The notes under the pieces: model-generated
The model's database searches: none
Told to the model about the DNA's origin: nothing
Seen by the model: the letters and a program-made list of their open reading frames with translations, nothing else
Shown here: in pieces, positions 16,251-24,890 of the stretch
Layout: each line of letters starts with the position of its first letter
Position numbering within the stretch: position 1 is the stretch's first letter
Translations under genes and position numbers: made by a program
Assembly (NCBI RefSeq): GCF_014274465.1
Contig: NZ_CP060394.1
Location: forward strand, 2,604,001 to 2,668,000
Origin: Alloacidobacterium dinghuense
Lineage (GTDB): Bacteria > Acidobacteriota > Terriglobia > Terriglobales > Acidobacteriaceae
Direction of reading: 5' to 3'
Length of the DNA: 64,000 bases

Positions 16251-18953
16251 CTATCCGGCAGATTCTGCAAGGTTGGCCGCTGCTGTCACGGCCCTTTCAC
16301 TAAGCGCCTGTTTCGTAAGCCAAAAGTCCTCCCACGGGTCATTTTTCAAGCGCTTCTTCCATGTATTGAAATTTGCTACACCGTACTCGATGGGATTGCC
16401 CTTGTGCAGTTCCTCCCATTGCAAAGGGATAGCAACGCGCACGCCTTTCCTTGCGCGAGGCGAATACGAAGCAATGGCCGTAGAGCCTCGGTCGTTCCGC
16501 AGGTAGTCCAGAAAAATTCGGCCTTTGCGCGCTGATTTCGTCATTTTGATCAGGTATCGATCAGGATGGTTGGCTTCGAGGATTCGCGCGACATTGCGAG
16601 TGAATTCCTTTACGTCAGCCCATTCGTGTTTTGGTTCGATCGGTACAACAACATGCAATCCCTTTCCCCCAGTCGACTTCACGAAGGATACGAGCTTCAG
16701 TTCTTTCAATACGTCTCGCACTTCATGTGCGCCCTCAACCAGTGTCTTCCACTCGACGGCCGGATCGGGATCGAGGTCGAAGATGAGTTGGTCCGGTGTC
16801 TCTAGCGAATCGTTGCGCGAACCCCAGGGATGGATCTCAAGTACACCCATCTGTGCAAGCCCAACCAAGCCTTCCTGAGTCGAAACTGTGATGTACTCCT
16901 CTGACCCTTCGCCTTTCTTGTTTGGAACCAAAACGCTGTCGATCCCTCTTGCGACTCCCTGTCCTACGTGCTTTTGAAAGAAACACGGCTTACCACAACC
17001 CTCAGGACAACGCACGATACTTAACGGGCGCCCAGCGATGAACGGCAACAAATGATCGGCAATTTCGAAGTAGTATTCTGCAAGCTGCTTCTTCGTCACG
17101 TTGCTCTCATCGTCCAGTATCTTCTCGGGATGCGTCAGCCGCATGTCTCCGATTACGCTCGTTGCTTTGCTGCTCGTCTTCTCTACCGGCGCATTGTGGG
17201 AACTTTCTTTGCGAGTGCGGGAAGGCTTTGGCATAGCAATAGGCTCCTCACGTCGAATCTCCATAGCGGGCTTATCTTCTCGCAGCCCTTGGAAAGAAGC
17301 CTGCCGCACGCGATGATCGCCAGTCCACGTGGCGAATTGCACCTCGGCCACGAGGTCGGGCTTTACCCAGACGGCGTCTTTCCGCGCATCGGCGGTCAAC
17401 TCTGCAAATGACGCCTTGGATTGTTGCAGTTCATCAAGCTGCTTTCTCAAGGCCTTTTGCGACGCGTGCGTAAAGCCCGTTCCCGTTCGTCCCGCATACA
17501 TCAGCTTTCCGTCCTGGTAGTAGCCGAGTAAGAGCGAGCCGACTCCATCGGCGCCATCTCCGGGTGGCGTGAAGCCCCCGATTACAAACTCCTGCTGATG
17601 TACGCACTTTGCCTTCAGCCAGGTTTTACTACGTCCGGAGCTGTATTTCGAAGAGGCTAGCTTTGAAATGATGCCCTCGGCTCCCAGCTTGCATGCATTT
17701 CTGAATGTTTCCTCTCCTCGAGCACGAATATGCGCGCTGAACCGCAGGATGCTGTCATCACCAAGCTCCCCGAGCAAGCCCTCTAGAATCGCTTTCCGCT
17801 GATCAAGAGCCAGATCGCGCACATTGTGACCATCCAAGTGCAGCAGATCAAACGCGACGTAGGTTAGATGGGCGTCCTTTTCTTCCTGAAATGCAGCCTG
17901 CAGGTCGGCAAAGCTAGTCTTGCCGGAGGGGTCCAGCACCACCACTTCACCATCAATCAAGGCGCTCTTTACCGGCAATTCTGCTGCCGCTTTCGCGATA
18001 TCCGGCATGCGATGCGTCCAGTCAAGACCACCCCGGGTATAGATGAAGACATTGCGCTTACCAGGCTCTTCCTCAACGACATGAAGCTGAATGCGATATC
18101 CATCGAGCTTCAACTCATGAATCCAGTCCTCGCCATCCGGAGGAACGGAGACCTGCGCCGCCAGATGTGGCGGAATGAACTCCGGCATTTTTTCTTCTGG
18201 AATTCCGTTCAGCACGTTGGAACGATCGGGGGCGTCGACTTGCGTTGTTCTCTCCCTGAATCGCAAGCGCTTTTGAGCCAAACGCGATAGATTCCGCTTC
18301 TTGCTCTCCTTCGATTGCCAGACATGATCTTCTTGCGTACCGATCGCCTCTATATCCCGACCGGTGACCACGCTGTCCGGCTTGCTCTCGGTAATCGCCT
18401 GCTCCTCGGGGCCGCGCTCATATTCGTCGTGTTCTTTAATCAGAAGCCAATTTGGTTTAGCTTCGCGTGCGGCTCGGCCGCCCATGCGAACCAGCGTCCA
18501 CTTACCCTTCAGTTTCTGGCCATGCAAGACAAACTTCAATCGACCAGTACGGAAGCCTTCATCCGCATCGCCCTGGGGTTCCCAGGTTCCTTGATCCCAC
18601 ACCATCACCGTGCCGCCGCCGTACTGCCCTTTGGGAATTGTGCCCTCAAACCCTCCATATTCCATGGGATGGTCTTCCACCTGCACTGCAAGCCTCTTGT
18701 CGCCGGGATAATAGCTTGGACCCTTGGCCACAGCCCAACTCTTCAACACGCCTTGCCAGCCAAGGCGAAAGTCATAGTGGAGCCTTGTTGCAGCATGCTT
18801 CTGAATCACAAAAGGCAACTCACTTTCGCTTCCCTTTTGCCTACTGCCACTTGGTTCGGCAGTCATCGAGAAGTCACGCATGGCACGGTAACGTGCCAGT
18901 TGCTCATCAACTGCGTCAGAAGGAGAAACCTGCTTTGCTTTCTTGCGAGCCAT
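16251..18953 (-). CDS. ligD: Multifunctional ATP-dependent DNA ligase D (PE-LIG-POL), 900 aa
   Basis: The bacterial non-homologous end-joining ligase. Domain order is 3'-phosphoesterase, ligase, polymerase. The phosphoesterase domain (about 45-190) has conserved His53, His59 and His95 (KHAATRLHYDFRL, VEDHPMEYGGFEG). The ligase domain (about 255-560) has the adenylated Lys282 in ELKLDGYR, and LIDGEVV. The primase-like polymerase domain (about 600-890) has the catalytic DLDPD at 726-730 and STGGKGLHV. All key residues appear present. This is the Pseudomonas-type order. A Ku gene, usually the partner, is not in the window. Confidence 0.96.
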   Translation of the reverse strand: MARKKAKQVSPSDAVDEQLARYRAMRDFSMTAEPSGSRQKGSESELPFVIQKHAATRLHYDFRLGWQGVLKSWAVAKGPSYYPGDKRLAVQVEDHPMEYGGFEGTIPKGQYGGGTVMVWDQGTWEPQGDADEGFRTGRLKFVLHGQKLKGKWTLVRMGGRAAREAKPNWLLIKEHDEYERGPEEQAITESKPDSVVTGRDIEAIGTQEDHVWQSKESKKRNLSRLAQKRLRFRERTTQVDAPDRSNVLNGIPEEKMPEFIPPHLAAQVSVPPDGEDWIHELKLDGYRIQLHVVEEEPGKRNVFIYTRGGLDWTHRMPDIAKAAAELPVKSALIDGEVVVLDPSGKTSFADLQAAFQEEKDAHLTYVAFDLLHLDGHNVRDLALDQRKAILEGLLGELGDDSILRFSAHIRARGEETFRNACKLGAEGIISKLASSKYSSGRSKTWLKAKCVHQQEFVIGGFTPPGDGADGVGSLLLGYYQDGKLMYAGRTGTGFTHASQKALRKQLDELQQSKASFAELTADARKDAVWVKPDLVAEVQFATWTGDHRVRQASFQGLREDKPAMEIRREEPIAMPKPSRTRKESSHNAPVEKTSSKATSVIGDMRLTHPEKILDDESNVTKKQLAEYYFEIADHLLPFIAGRPLSIVRCPEGCGKPCFFQKHVGQGVARGIDSVLVPNKKGEGSEEYITVSTQEGLVGLAQMGVLEIHPWGSRNDSLETPDQLIFDLDPDPAVEWKTLVEGAHEVRDVLKELKLVSFVKSTGGKGLHVVVPIEPKHEWADVKEFTRNVARILEANHPDRYLIKMTKSARKGRIFLDYLRNDRGSTAIASYSPRARKGVRVAIPLQWEELHKGNPIEYGVANFNTWKKRLKNDPWEDFWLTKQALSERAVTAAANLAESAG

Positions 18954-19050
18954 ATTTCAAAAGATTCCTGTTTTTCGTTGAAGGCTGCCAGCTTGCCACA
19001 TGGCACCCCATCATTGTCTACTCATCTGGCTATCCCTTTCGAGAAAACGC

Positions 19051-20553
19051 ATGCCCTATATCCTTTCGCTTGATCAGGGAACTACCAGTTCGCGCGCGAT
19101 CCTCTTTGCTCAAGATGGCTCGATCGTCGCGTCTTCCCAGAAAGAATTTCGACAAATCTATCCGAATTCTGGATGGGTCGAGCATGACCCATACGACATC
19201 CTGACCTCACAGCTCAGCTCAGCGATCGATGCGTTAACACGTGCTGGCGCCCGTCCGCGGGACATATCCGCGCTAGGCATTACGAACCAACGCGAAACCG
19301 TGATTGTGTGGGACCGTGAAACCAGCAAACCCATCTACAACGCAATTGTCTGGCAGGATCGCCGCACAGCAGGTACCTGTCAACAACTCGTCCAGAATGG
19401 GATGGAAGACACAGTGCGCTGCAAGACAGGGCTTCTTATCGATCCGTATTTCTCAGCCAGCAAGATCGCATGGATATTGGACAACATTGAGGGAGCAAGA
19501 GAAAAAGCCGAAGCTGGCAAGCTGGCATTCGGCACCGTTGATAGCTGGCTTATCTGGAACCTGACCAGCGGCAAGAAACACGTCACTGATTATACGAACG
19601 CTTCTCGCACCATGCTCTTCAATATTGTCGAAGGCACCTGGGACAAAGACCTCCTAACTCTTTTCAAAATCCCATCGCAGATGATGCCCGAAGTAACGTG
19701 GTCGAGCGGCGAGATTGGTGAGGTGACCACGACACTCGGACTTGGCTCTATCCCCATCGCGGGAATTGCAGGAGATCAACAGGGCGCTCTCTTCGGCCAA
19801 CTATGCTTGAAAGCTGGCGATGCCAAAAACACCTACGGCACGGGCTGCTTTCTGCTCCAGAACATCGGCCAAACATTCGTTTCATCCAAACACCGCCTGA
19901 TTACAACGCTGATCTGTAGTCTGAACCGGCGCCTCGAATACGCGTTTGAAGGCAGCATCTTTATCGGCGGGGCAGTCGTGCAATGGTTGCGCGATAACCT
20001 GAAACTCATTCGCGCCTCTTCCGAAGTGGAGGCACTCGCTCAATCGGTAAAAGACTCCGACGGTGTTGTCCTTGTACCGGCCTTTGTCGGCCTTGGCGCC
20101 CCGCACTGGGACGCGCACGCCAGCGGCCTGCTGATTGGATTACGCCGCAGCACGCAACCGGGACACATCGCCCGTGCCGCACTTGAAAGCATTGCCTTCC
20201 AAGTCTCTGATGTCATCGACGCGATGAATTCGGAATCGGCCAACTGGTTTTTCGAGCTGCGCGTGGATGGAGGCGCCGCAGTCAATGACATGCTTATGCA
20301 ATTTCAGGCCGATCTTCTCGGAATTCCTGTCCTGCGTCCGGCCGTAACGGAAACCACAGCGCTGGGCGCCGCTTATCTCGCAGGTCTCGCAGTCGGCTTC
20401 TGGGAGAACCCCGAACAAATCTGGTCGCTGAGAAAAAATGACACGCGGTTTGAACCGAAAGCCGATCCCAAAGAAACAGCTCGCTTGCGCGAGCGTTGGC
20501 ACAATGCGGTCGAACGCTCGAAGCACTGGACACAGGATGAAAAACAGGCATGA
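19051..20553 (+). CDS. glpK: Glycerol kinase, 500 aa
   Basis: Phosphorylates glycerol to sn-glycerol 3-phosphate, cytoplasmic. The FGGY-kinase marks are clear: the phosphate loop DQGTTSSRAILF near the N-terminus, GITNQRETVIVWDRETSKP, the substrate region NAIVWQDRRT, GDQQGALFGQ, and GLGAPHWD. The frame is open upstream, but ATG 19051 (MPYILSLDQG) is where the family normally starts. It overlaps glpD by 4 nt (ATGA), so the two are translationally coupled. Confidence 0.96.
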   Translation: MPYILSLDQGTTSSRAILFAQDGSIVASSQKEFRQIYPNSGWVEHDPYDILTSQLSSAIDALTRAGARPRDISALGITNQRETVIVWDRETSKPIYNAIVWQDRRTAGTCQQLVQNGMEDTVRCKTGLLIDPYFSASKIAWILDNIEGAREKAEAGKLAFGTVDSWLIWNLTSGKKHVTDYTNASRTMLFNIVEGTWDKDLLTLFKIPSQMMPEVTWSSGEIGEVTTTLGLGSIPIAGIAGDQQGALFGQLCLKAGDAKNTYGTGCFLLQNIGQTFVSSKHRLITTLICSLNRRLEYAFEGSIFIGGAVVQWLRDNLKLIRASSEVEALAQSVKDSDGVVLVPAFVGLGAPHWDAHASGLLIGLRRSTQPGHIARAALESIAFQVSDVIDAMNSESANWFFELRVDGGAAVNDMLMQFQADLLGIPVLRPAVTETTALGAAYLAGLAVGFWENPEQIWSLRKNDTRFEPKADPKETARLRERWHNAVERSKHWTQDEKQA

Positions 20554-22115
20554 ATCGTGAACAAATGATCGCGCAGATCGCGCATCGTTCGACTCCGTGG
20601 GACATCGTCGTGATCGGCGGCGGAGCAACAGGGATGGGTGTCGCTGTGGATGCCGCAACCCGTGGCTTCGATGTATTGTTGCTCGAAGCTAAGGACTTCG
20701 GCAAGGGCACATCGAGCCGCAGCACGAAACTGGTCCACGGAGGCGTACGCTATCTTGAACAAGGCAATGTTTCGCTGGTAATGGAGGCGCTGAAGGAACG
20801 CGGCCTTCTGCGTCAGAACGCGCCGCACTTAGTCAGCGATCTTGCCTTCATCGTTCCTAATTACTCCTGGTGGGAAGCGCCCTTTTACGGCATCGGCCTA
20901 AAACTGTATGACATGCTTGCGGGCAAATACGGTTTCGGCAAATCTCGCGTTCTTTCCGCGGATGAAACGCTGGAGCGCCTGCCCACGCTTCAAACTGATG
21001 GCCTCCGCGGCGGTGTTATCTATTACGACGGACAGTTCGACGATTCGCGTCTGCTCATTCATCTCGCGGCAACTGCCGCTGATCATGGCGCTGCCCTCGC
21101 AAACTACATGCCGGTAACGAGCCTTCTCAAAGATGAAGAGGGCTATCTCAATGGCGTCACCGCGCGCGATGATGAAACCGGCCTTGAATACCAGATTCAC
21201 GCTCAGGTAGTGGTGAATGCCACTGGCATGTTCACCGATCACATTCGACGGATGGCCGATCCGGAATCCGCTGCCATAGTAGAACCCAGCCAGGGCATTC
21301 ATCTCGTCTTCGAACGATCGTTTCTCGAAGGCGACGCCGCCATCATGGTGCCTCATACGAGTGACGGCCGTGTGATGTTTGCTATTCCCTGGCACGGGCA
21401 CACACTCGTCGGCACAACTGACACGCCGATCGAGCAGCCATCTTATGAGCCACGACCGTTTGAGCAGGAAATCCAATTCATCCTCGACACGGCAGCACTT
21501 TACTTAAGCCGTCCGCCAAAACGAAGCGACGTGCTAAGCGTCTACGTGGGAATCCGCCCTCTGGTTAAGGCCGGCGGTCCTGCGGCAAAAACTTCTGCGA
21601 TCGCACGCGACCACACGATCCATGTCGACAATTCCGGATTACTCACGATCACGGGGGGCAAGTGGACAACCTATCGCCACATGGCTGAAGATTGCGTCGA
21701 TCATGCAATCACGCTGGGAAAACTCCGCGAAGAACCTTGTATAACCAAAACACTCAAGATTCACGGCTATAGCAAACATACTGAGGATCTGGGTAGCCTA
21801 TGGGTCTATGGCTCAGACGCAACTTCGATCCTGGACATTGCAGCACGTGATTCAAAGCTAAGCAAGCCGCTGCATCCCGAACTTCCTTACATTGGCGCAG
21901 AAGTGGCATGGGCAACGCGGCAGGAGATGGCTCGCAAAGTAGAGGATGCTCTGGCGCGCCGAACCCGCGCGTTGTTCCTCAATGCACAGGCCGCACACGA
22001 AATGGCATTATCAGCGGCGCGCATTATGGCGGAAGAACTGCACCAGGGAGAAGACTGGATCAAACAACAGGTCTCCGAATTTCAAGCCCTCGCGAGTCAA
22101 TACAGTTTACGATGA
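20550..22115 (+). CDS. glpD: Aerobic glycerol-3-phosphate dehydrogenase, 521 aa
   Basis: A membrane-associated FAD enzyme that oxidises glycerol 3-phosphate to dihydroxyacetone phosphate and passes electrons to quinone. The N-terminal dinucleotide fold has VVIGGGATGMGVAVDAATRG, followed by the family motif KGTSSRSTKLVHGGVRYLEQG. Further marks are GTTDTP, and the C-terminal GlpD domain with AEVAWATRQEMARKVEDALARRTRA. Length fits. Coupled to glpK by ATGA, and followed by glpF after 64 nt. Confidence 0.95.
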   Translation: MNREQMIAQIAHRSTPWDIVVIGGGATGMGVAVDAATRGFDVLLLEAKDFGKGTSSRSTKLVHGGVRYLEQGNVSLVMEALKERGLLRQNAPHLVSDLAFIVPNYSWWEAPFYGIGLKLYDMLAGKYGFGKSRVLSADETLERLPTLQTDGLRGGVIYYDGQFDDSRLLIHLAATAADHGAALANYMPVTSLLKDEEGYLNGVTARDDETGLEYQIHAQVVVNATGMFTDHIRRMADPESAAIVEPSQGIHLVFERSFLEGDAAIMVPHTSDGRVMFAIPWHGHTLVGTTDTPIEQPSYEPRPFEQEIQFILDTAALYLSRPPKRSDVLSVYVGIRPLVKAGGPAAKTSAIARDHTIHVDNSGLLTITGGKWTTYRHMAEDCVDHAITLGKLREEPCITKTLKIHGYSKHTEDLGSLWVYGSDATSILDIAARDSKLSKPLHPELPYIGAEVAWATRQEMARKVEDALARRTRALFLNAQAAHEMALSAARIMAEELHQGEDWIKQQVSEFQALASQYSLR

Positions 22116-22179
22116 CTGACAGCCGACGCCAGGCTACATTGCGTTCGAAATACACAAACTGCAAGGTGAAAAGAAACGA

Positions 22180-22908
22180 ATGAGGTCACCATTCTTCGGT
22201 GAGTTTATGGGCACGCTGGTGCTCATCCTGCTCGGCAACGGTGTAGTTGCTGGTGTGCTTTTGAAACGCTCGAAAGCAGAAAACAGCGGCTGGATGGTGA
22301 TTGCTACCGGCTGGGCCTTTGCCGTACTCTGCGGAATCTTTACCGCGGTTCTTTGCGGCAGCCAGGATGCGCACCTCAATCCTGCAATCACGCTTGCCAT
22401 GGCTGTACAGTCGGGCGACTTCAGCAAGGTTGCTGTATTTATACCTGCTCAGATGCTTGGCGCCTTCGTCGGAGCTATCCTTGTGTGGCTGCACTACTTG
22501 CCACATTGGAAAGCCACGGAAGATCCGCAGGCCAAGCGCGCAATCTTTTGCACTGCCCCTGCTATCCGGAGTCTGCCAGCCAACTTCTTCTCTGAAGTAG
22601 TTGGCACAGCCGTCCTCGTATTTGTAGTGGGAGCGATGAGCTCAAAGCTGGTTCTTTCCACTGGGATCGCAGGCGGGCTCTCACCCTACCTTATCGGTTG
22701 CCTTGTCTGGTCCATCGGCCTTTCACTCGGGGGAACCACAGGTTATGCGATCAATCCCGCTCGCGACCTCGGCCCACGCATAGCCCATGCAACGCTTCCA
22801 ATCGCCGGCAAAGGAAACAGCGATTGGGGCTATGCGCTTATTCCGGTCTTCGGTCCATGCACAGGAGCGGTTCTTGCAGCCCTGCTGTTGCGCGCCCTTG
22901 GCGCTTAG
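22180..22908 (+). CDS. glpF: Glycerol uptake facilitator (MIP/aquaglyceroporin), 242 aa
   Basis: An inner-membrane channel for glycerol. Both half-helix NPA motifs are present: LNPAITLAMA in the first half and INPARDLGPR in the second. The Asp after the second NPAR is typical of glycerol-conducting members rather than strict water channels. Six hydrophobic helices fit the fold. It is last in the glpK-glpD-glpF operon. Its stop overlaps the convergent gene at 22905 by 4 nt, so no terminator lies between them. Confidence 0.94.
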   Translation: MRSPFFGEFMGTLVLILLGNGVVAGVLLKRSKAENSGWMVIATGWAFAVLCGIFTAVLCGSQDAHLNPAITLAMAVQSGDFSKVAVFIPAQMLGAFVGAILVWLHYLPHWKATEDPQAKRAIFCTAPAIRSLPANFFSEVVGTAVLVFVVGAMSSKLVLSTGIAGGLSPYLIGCLVWSIGLSLGGTTGYAINPARDLGPRIAHATLPIAGKGNSDWGYALIPVFGPCTGAVLAALLLRALGA

Positions 22909-23609
22909 AAGTGGTGTAGCTTTTCTTCGATTGGTGCCTCCAGCGGTCGATGCGCTTCTCGTTCCAGTGACCGGCTCACCAGATCGCGCGAGCCAAGCCC
23001 GACTGCTAGCGCCAGCGCAAGCACAATTCCGCCGAAGAGAATGCCGAAAGCGAGATCGACAATTGCACCGCCAATCGCAAGGTGATCGAGCACCATGGCA
23101 GCCGTAAGTACGAAGACGAGCCAACGCACGCCCGTGGCCAGCAATCGCGCATATTGCAGATTGAGATTGACCGCGCTGATGAGCACACTTCGCGAAAGAA
23201 ACCGCCCAATGACGGTTCCGAGGAACAGCAATACCGCGGCACCAATCACACGCGGCACATAGGCGAAGACGTAGGCAGAAATCCCAGACTCTGCCGAAGC
23301 CGCCTCAAATGCTGAAACTCCGACAAGCACCCCGATGGTAACGAACGACCAGAAAACAATCCGTGTCATGAGAATTGTCGGCGTATGGATCGGCGACCAC
23401 TCCGTCAGCGTACTCGCACCAGAACTCATTCGCTCATCAAACTTCGCCGCGGTGAGCACGCTTCGCACCAGCATTGCCAGCAGCCACGCAATCGCGAGAA
23501 AGATAAGGAACACAAGCACGAAAGCAAGAATTCCCGGCAACAGAGTCGCGATCTTCGTGAAGACTCGCCCCATGGACTCACGCAATGATTCTTCAACTTG
23601 TTGCCACAT
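22905..23609 (-). CDS. Conserved TM-helix (small-conductance channel-like) membrane protein, 234 aa
   Basis: A predicted inner-membrane protein with four to five hydrophobic segments, including LLPGILAFVLVFLIFLAIAW and AAVLLFLGTVIGRF. The pattern matches the conserved TM-helix repeat found in mechanosensitive channel relatives. It lacks the soluble beta domain of MscS, so gating by tension is not implied. AAGGAG lies upstream of ATG 23609. It starts just after the glycosyltransferase-like gene on the same strand, with a 15-nt gap, and may be the last gene of the trehalose/glucan operon starting at glgE. A role in osmotic response is inference from that context. Confidence 0.75.
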   Translation of the reverse strand: MWQQVEESLRESMGRVFTKIATLLPGILAFVLVFLIFLAIAWLLAMLVRSVLTAAKFDERMSSGASTLTEWSPIHTPTILMTRIVFWSFVTIGVLVGVSAFEAASAESGISAYVFAYVPRVIGAAVLLFLGTVIGRFLSRSVLISAVNLNLQYARLLATGVRWLVFVLTAAMVLDHLAIGGAIVDLAFGILFGGIVLALALAVGLGSRDLVSRSLEREAHRPLEAPIEEKLHHF

Positions 23610-23624
23610 GATTCTTCTCCTTCT

Positions 23625-24872
23625 CTACGGATTGAACCGGTCCGGCCATCTCCAACGCGATACGAGATAAGGCTTCCCGTCTTCATAAGCCTTCGCCAGT
23701 TGCTCAAATCGCTGCTCTGCCGCGACCGGTGACTTCGCCGCAACTTCCTGAACGTAGGAAGCCACCCACCCCAAATAGAGTGGAGTGAAAGCTCCCATGA
23801 GATGTCCGCGATTAATAGTGCGTAACCGGTAAGCCAGAGCAAAGTCATAAACAATACGCACCCACAACTCATCTGGCATACGAAAAGACTCTGGCGCACA
23901 ACGTGCAAGCTTCTTTAAATCGAGCAGTGTAACTGGAGGAAGAACCAGCCCCCACACTTCCTGCAAGTTACGAGATCCGAGCGCAAAGGAATCAACCAGC
24001 GGCCTTGTGTCCACTGGTTCACCCTCGGTGATTTGTTGCGCAATATTCCCAGAACTCGCTGTTGTCTGGGAATTACGCACACGCTGCCAGTGCGAGGCAT
24101 AAGCCTCCATTTCTGCGAAAACCGGCCCCACCACACTTGCGAGCACTGCGCTCAACTCATGGCCTTCCGTCTGGGTGGCGTGCAGCACATCTACATTCGC
24201 CTGGCACACCTGATAACCGTTCAGCGCAGCAAGCGTAGCCGGCCAGAGCAAGACTCCTTCATTGCGCTCCCGGACAGCGGACAATTCGCTAAGCTTCTGA
24301 AGCATTCGGGTCGAGCAGGCGAAATCCTGCGCGAGCGGATACCTTACGCGCTGTCCATACAGAGCACGTGTGAGCGGCGCCAGAATGCTGTGATTCAACA
24401 ACCCGTCAAATTTTCTAGATGGATAAACCGGAAATACTAGATCGCATTGCTTTTCCAGAAGTGGTTGCGTGAGCAAGCGCAATCGTTCAGGCGTCAACAT
24501 TGCGAGGTCTGAATGAAGAACGACGCATGACTTGGCATCGATTTCTTTCGCCAGAGAGCAAATTGCCCTTTGGGCAGACGCAGCGATCACCCACGGAAGA
24601 CTGGTTGGATCGGATACAGCCAGAGAGTACGTGATCATTCGCGAAGCGCCTGTCGGGGAATCGCCGCCGACCGCTTGATCCTCGGTGTTTCCCGGATATG
24701 CGATCACGCTTCCCGGAAATACAGCATCTACTTGAAACCCGACATCGAGACCCACTGTGTGCTGTCGCAGATCATCCGCTGTCACCGCGCCGGCAATTCC
24801 AACCAACAGATCCACAGGGTCTGTTAATGGCATCTCAGCTTTTGTCTCGTCTGCCAGATCGCTCTTCGGCAT
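23625..24872 (-). CDS. GT-A-fold glycosyltransferase-like protein with altered motifs, 415 aa
   Basis: Resembles glycosyltransferases related to the glucosyl-3-phosphoglycerate synthase group. The N-terminal strand DLLVGIAGAVTADDL matches the usual nucleotide-binding start. The block LVFPVYPSRKFDGLLNHSIL followed by LTRALYGQRVRYPLAQDF matches a core seen as RHKYDGTITN and LTRALYGKRVRQP in such enzymes. Where those have a metal-binding DSD, this protein has His120-Ser-Asp122 (VVLHSDLAMLTPERL), and the usual N-S-D-G-G-S region reads AYPGNTED. It may be inactive or use a different donor. GAGG precedes ATG 24872. It lies 18 nt after the treS fusion gene in a glucan operon. Exact role not known. 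Confidence 0.6.
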   Translation of the reverse strand: MPKSDLADETKAEMPLTDPVDLLVGIAGAVTADDLRQHTVGLDVGFQVDAVFPGSVIAYPGNTEDQAVGGDSPTGASRMITYSLAVSDPTSLPWVIAASAQRAICSLAKEIDAKSCVVLHSDLAMLTPERLRLLTQPLLEKQCDLVFPVYPSRKFDGLLNHSILAPLTRALYGQRVRYPLAQDFACSTRMLQKLSELSAVRERNEGVLLWPATLAALNGYQVCQANVDVLHATQTEGHELSAVLASVVGPVFAEMEAYASHWQRVRNSQTTASSGNIAQQITEGEPVDTRPLVDSFALGSRNLQEVWGLVLPPVTLLDLKKLARCAPESFRMPDELWVRIVYDFALAYRLRTINRGHLMGAFTPLYLGWVASYVQEVAAKSPVAAEQRFEQLAKAYEDGKPYLVSRWRWPDRFNP

Positions 24873-24890
24873 CTGAACTTCCTCTATTTG

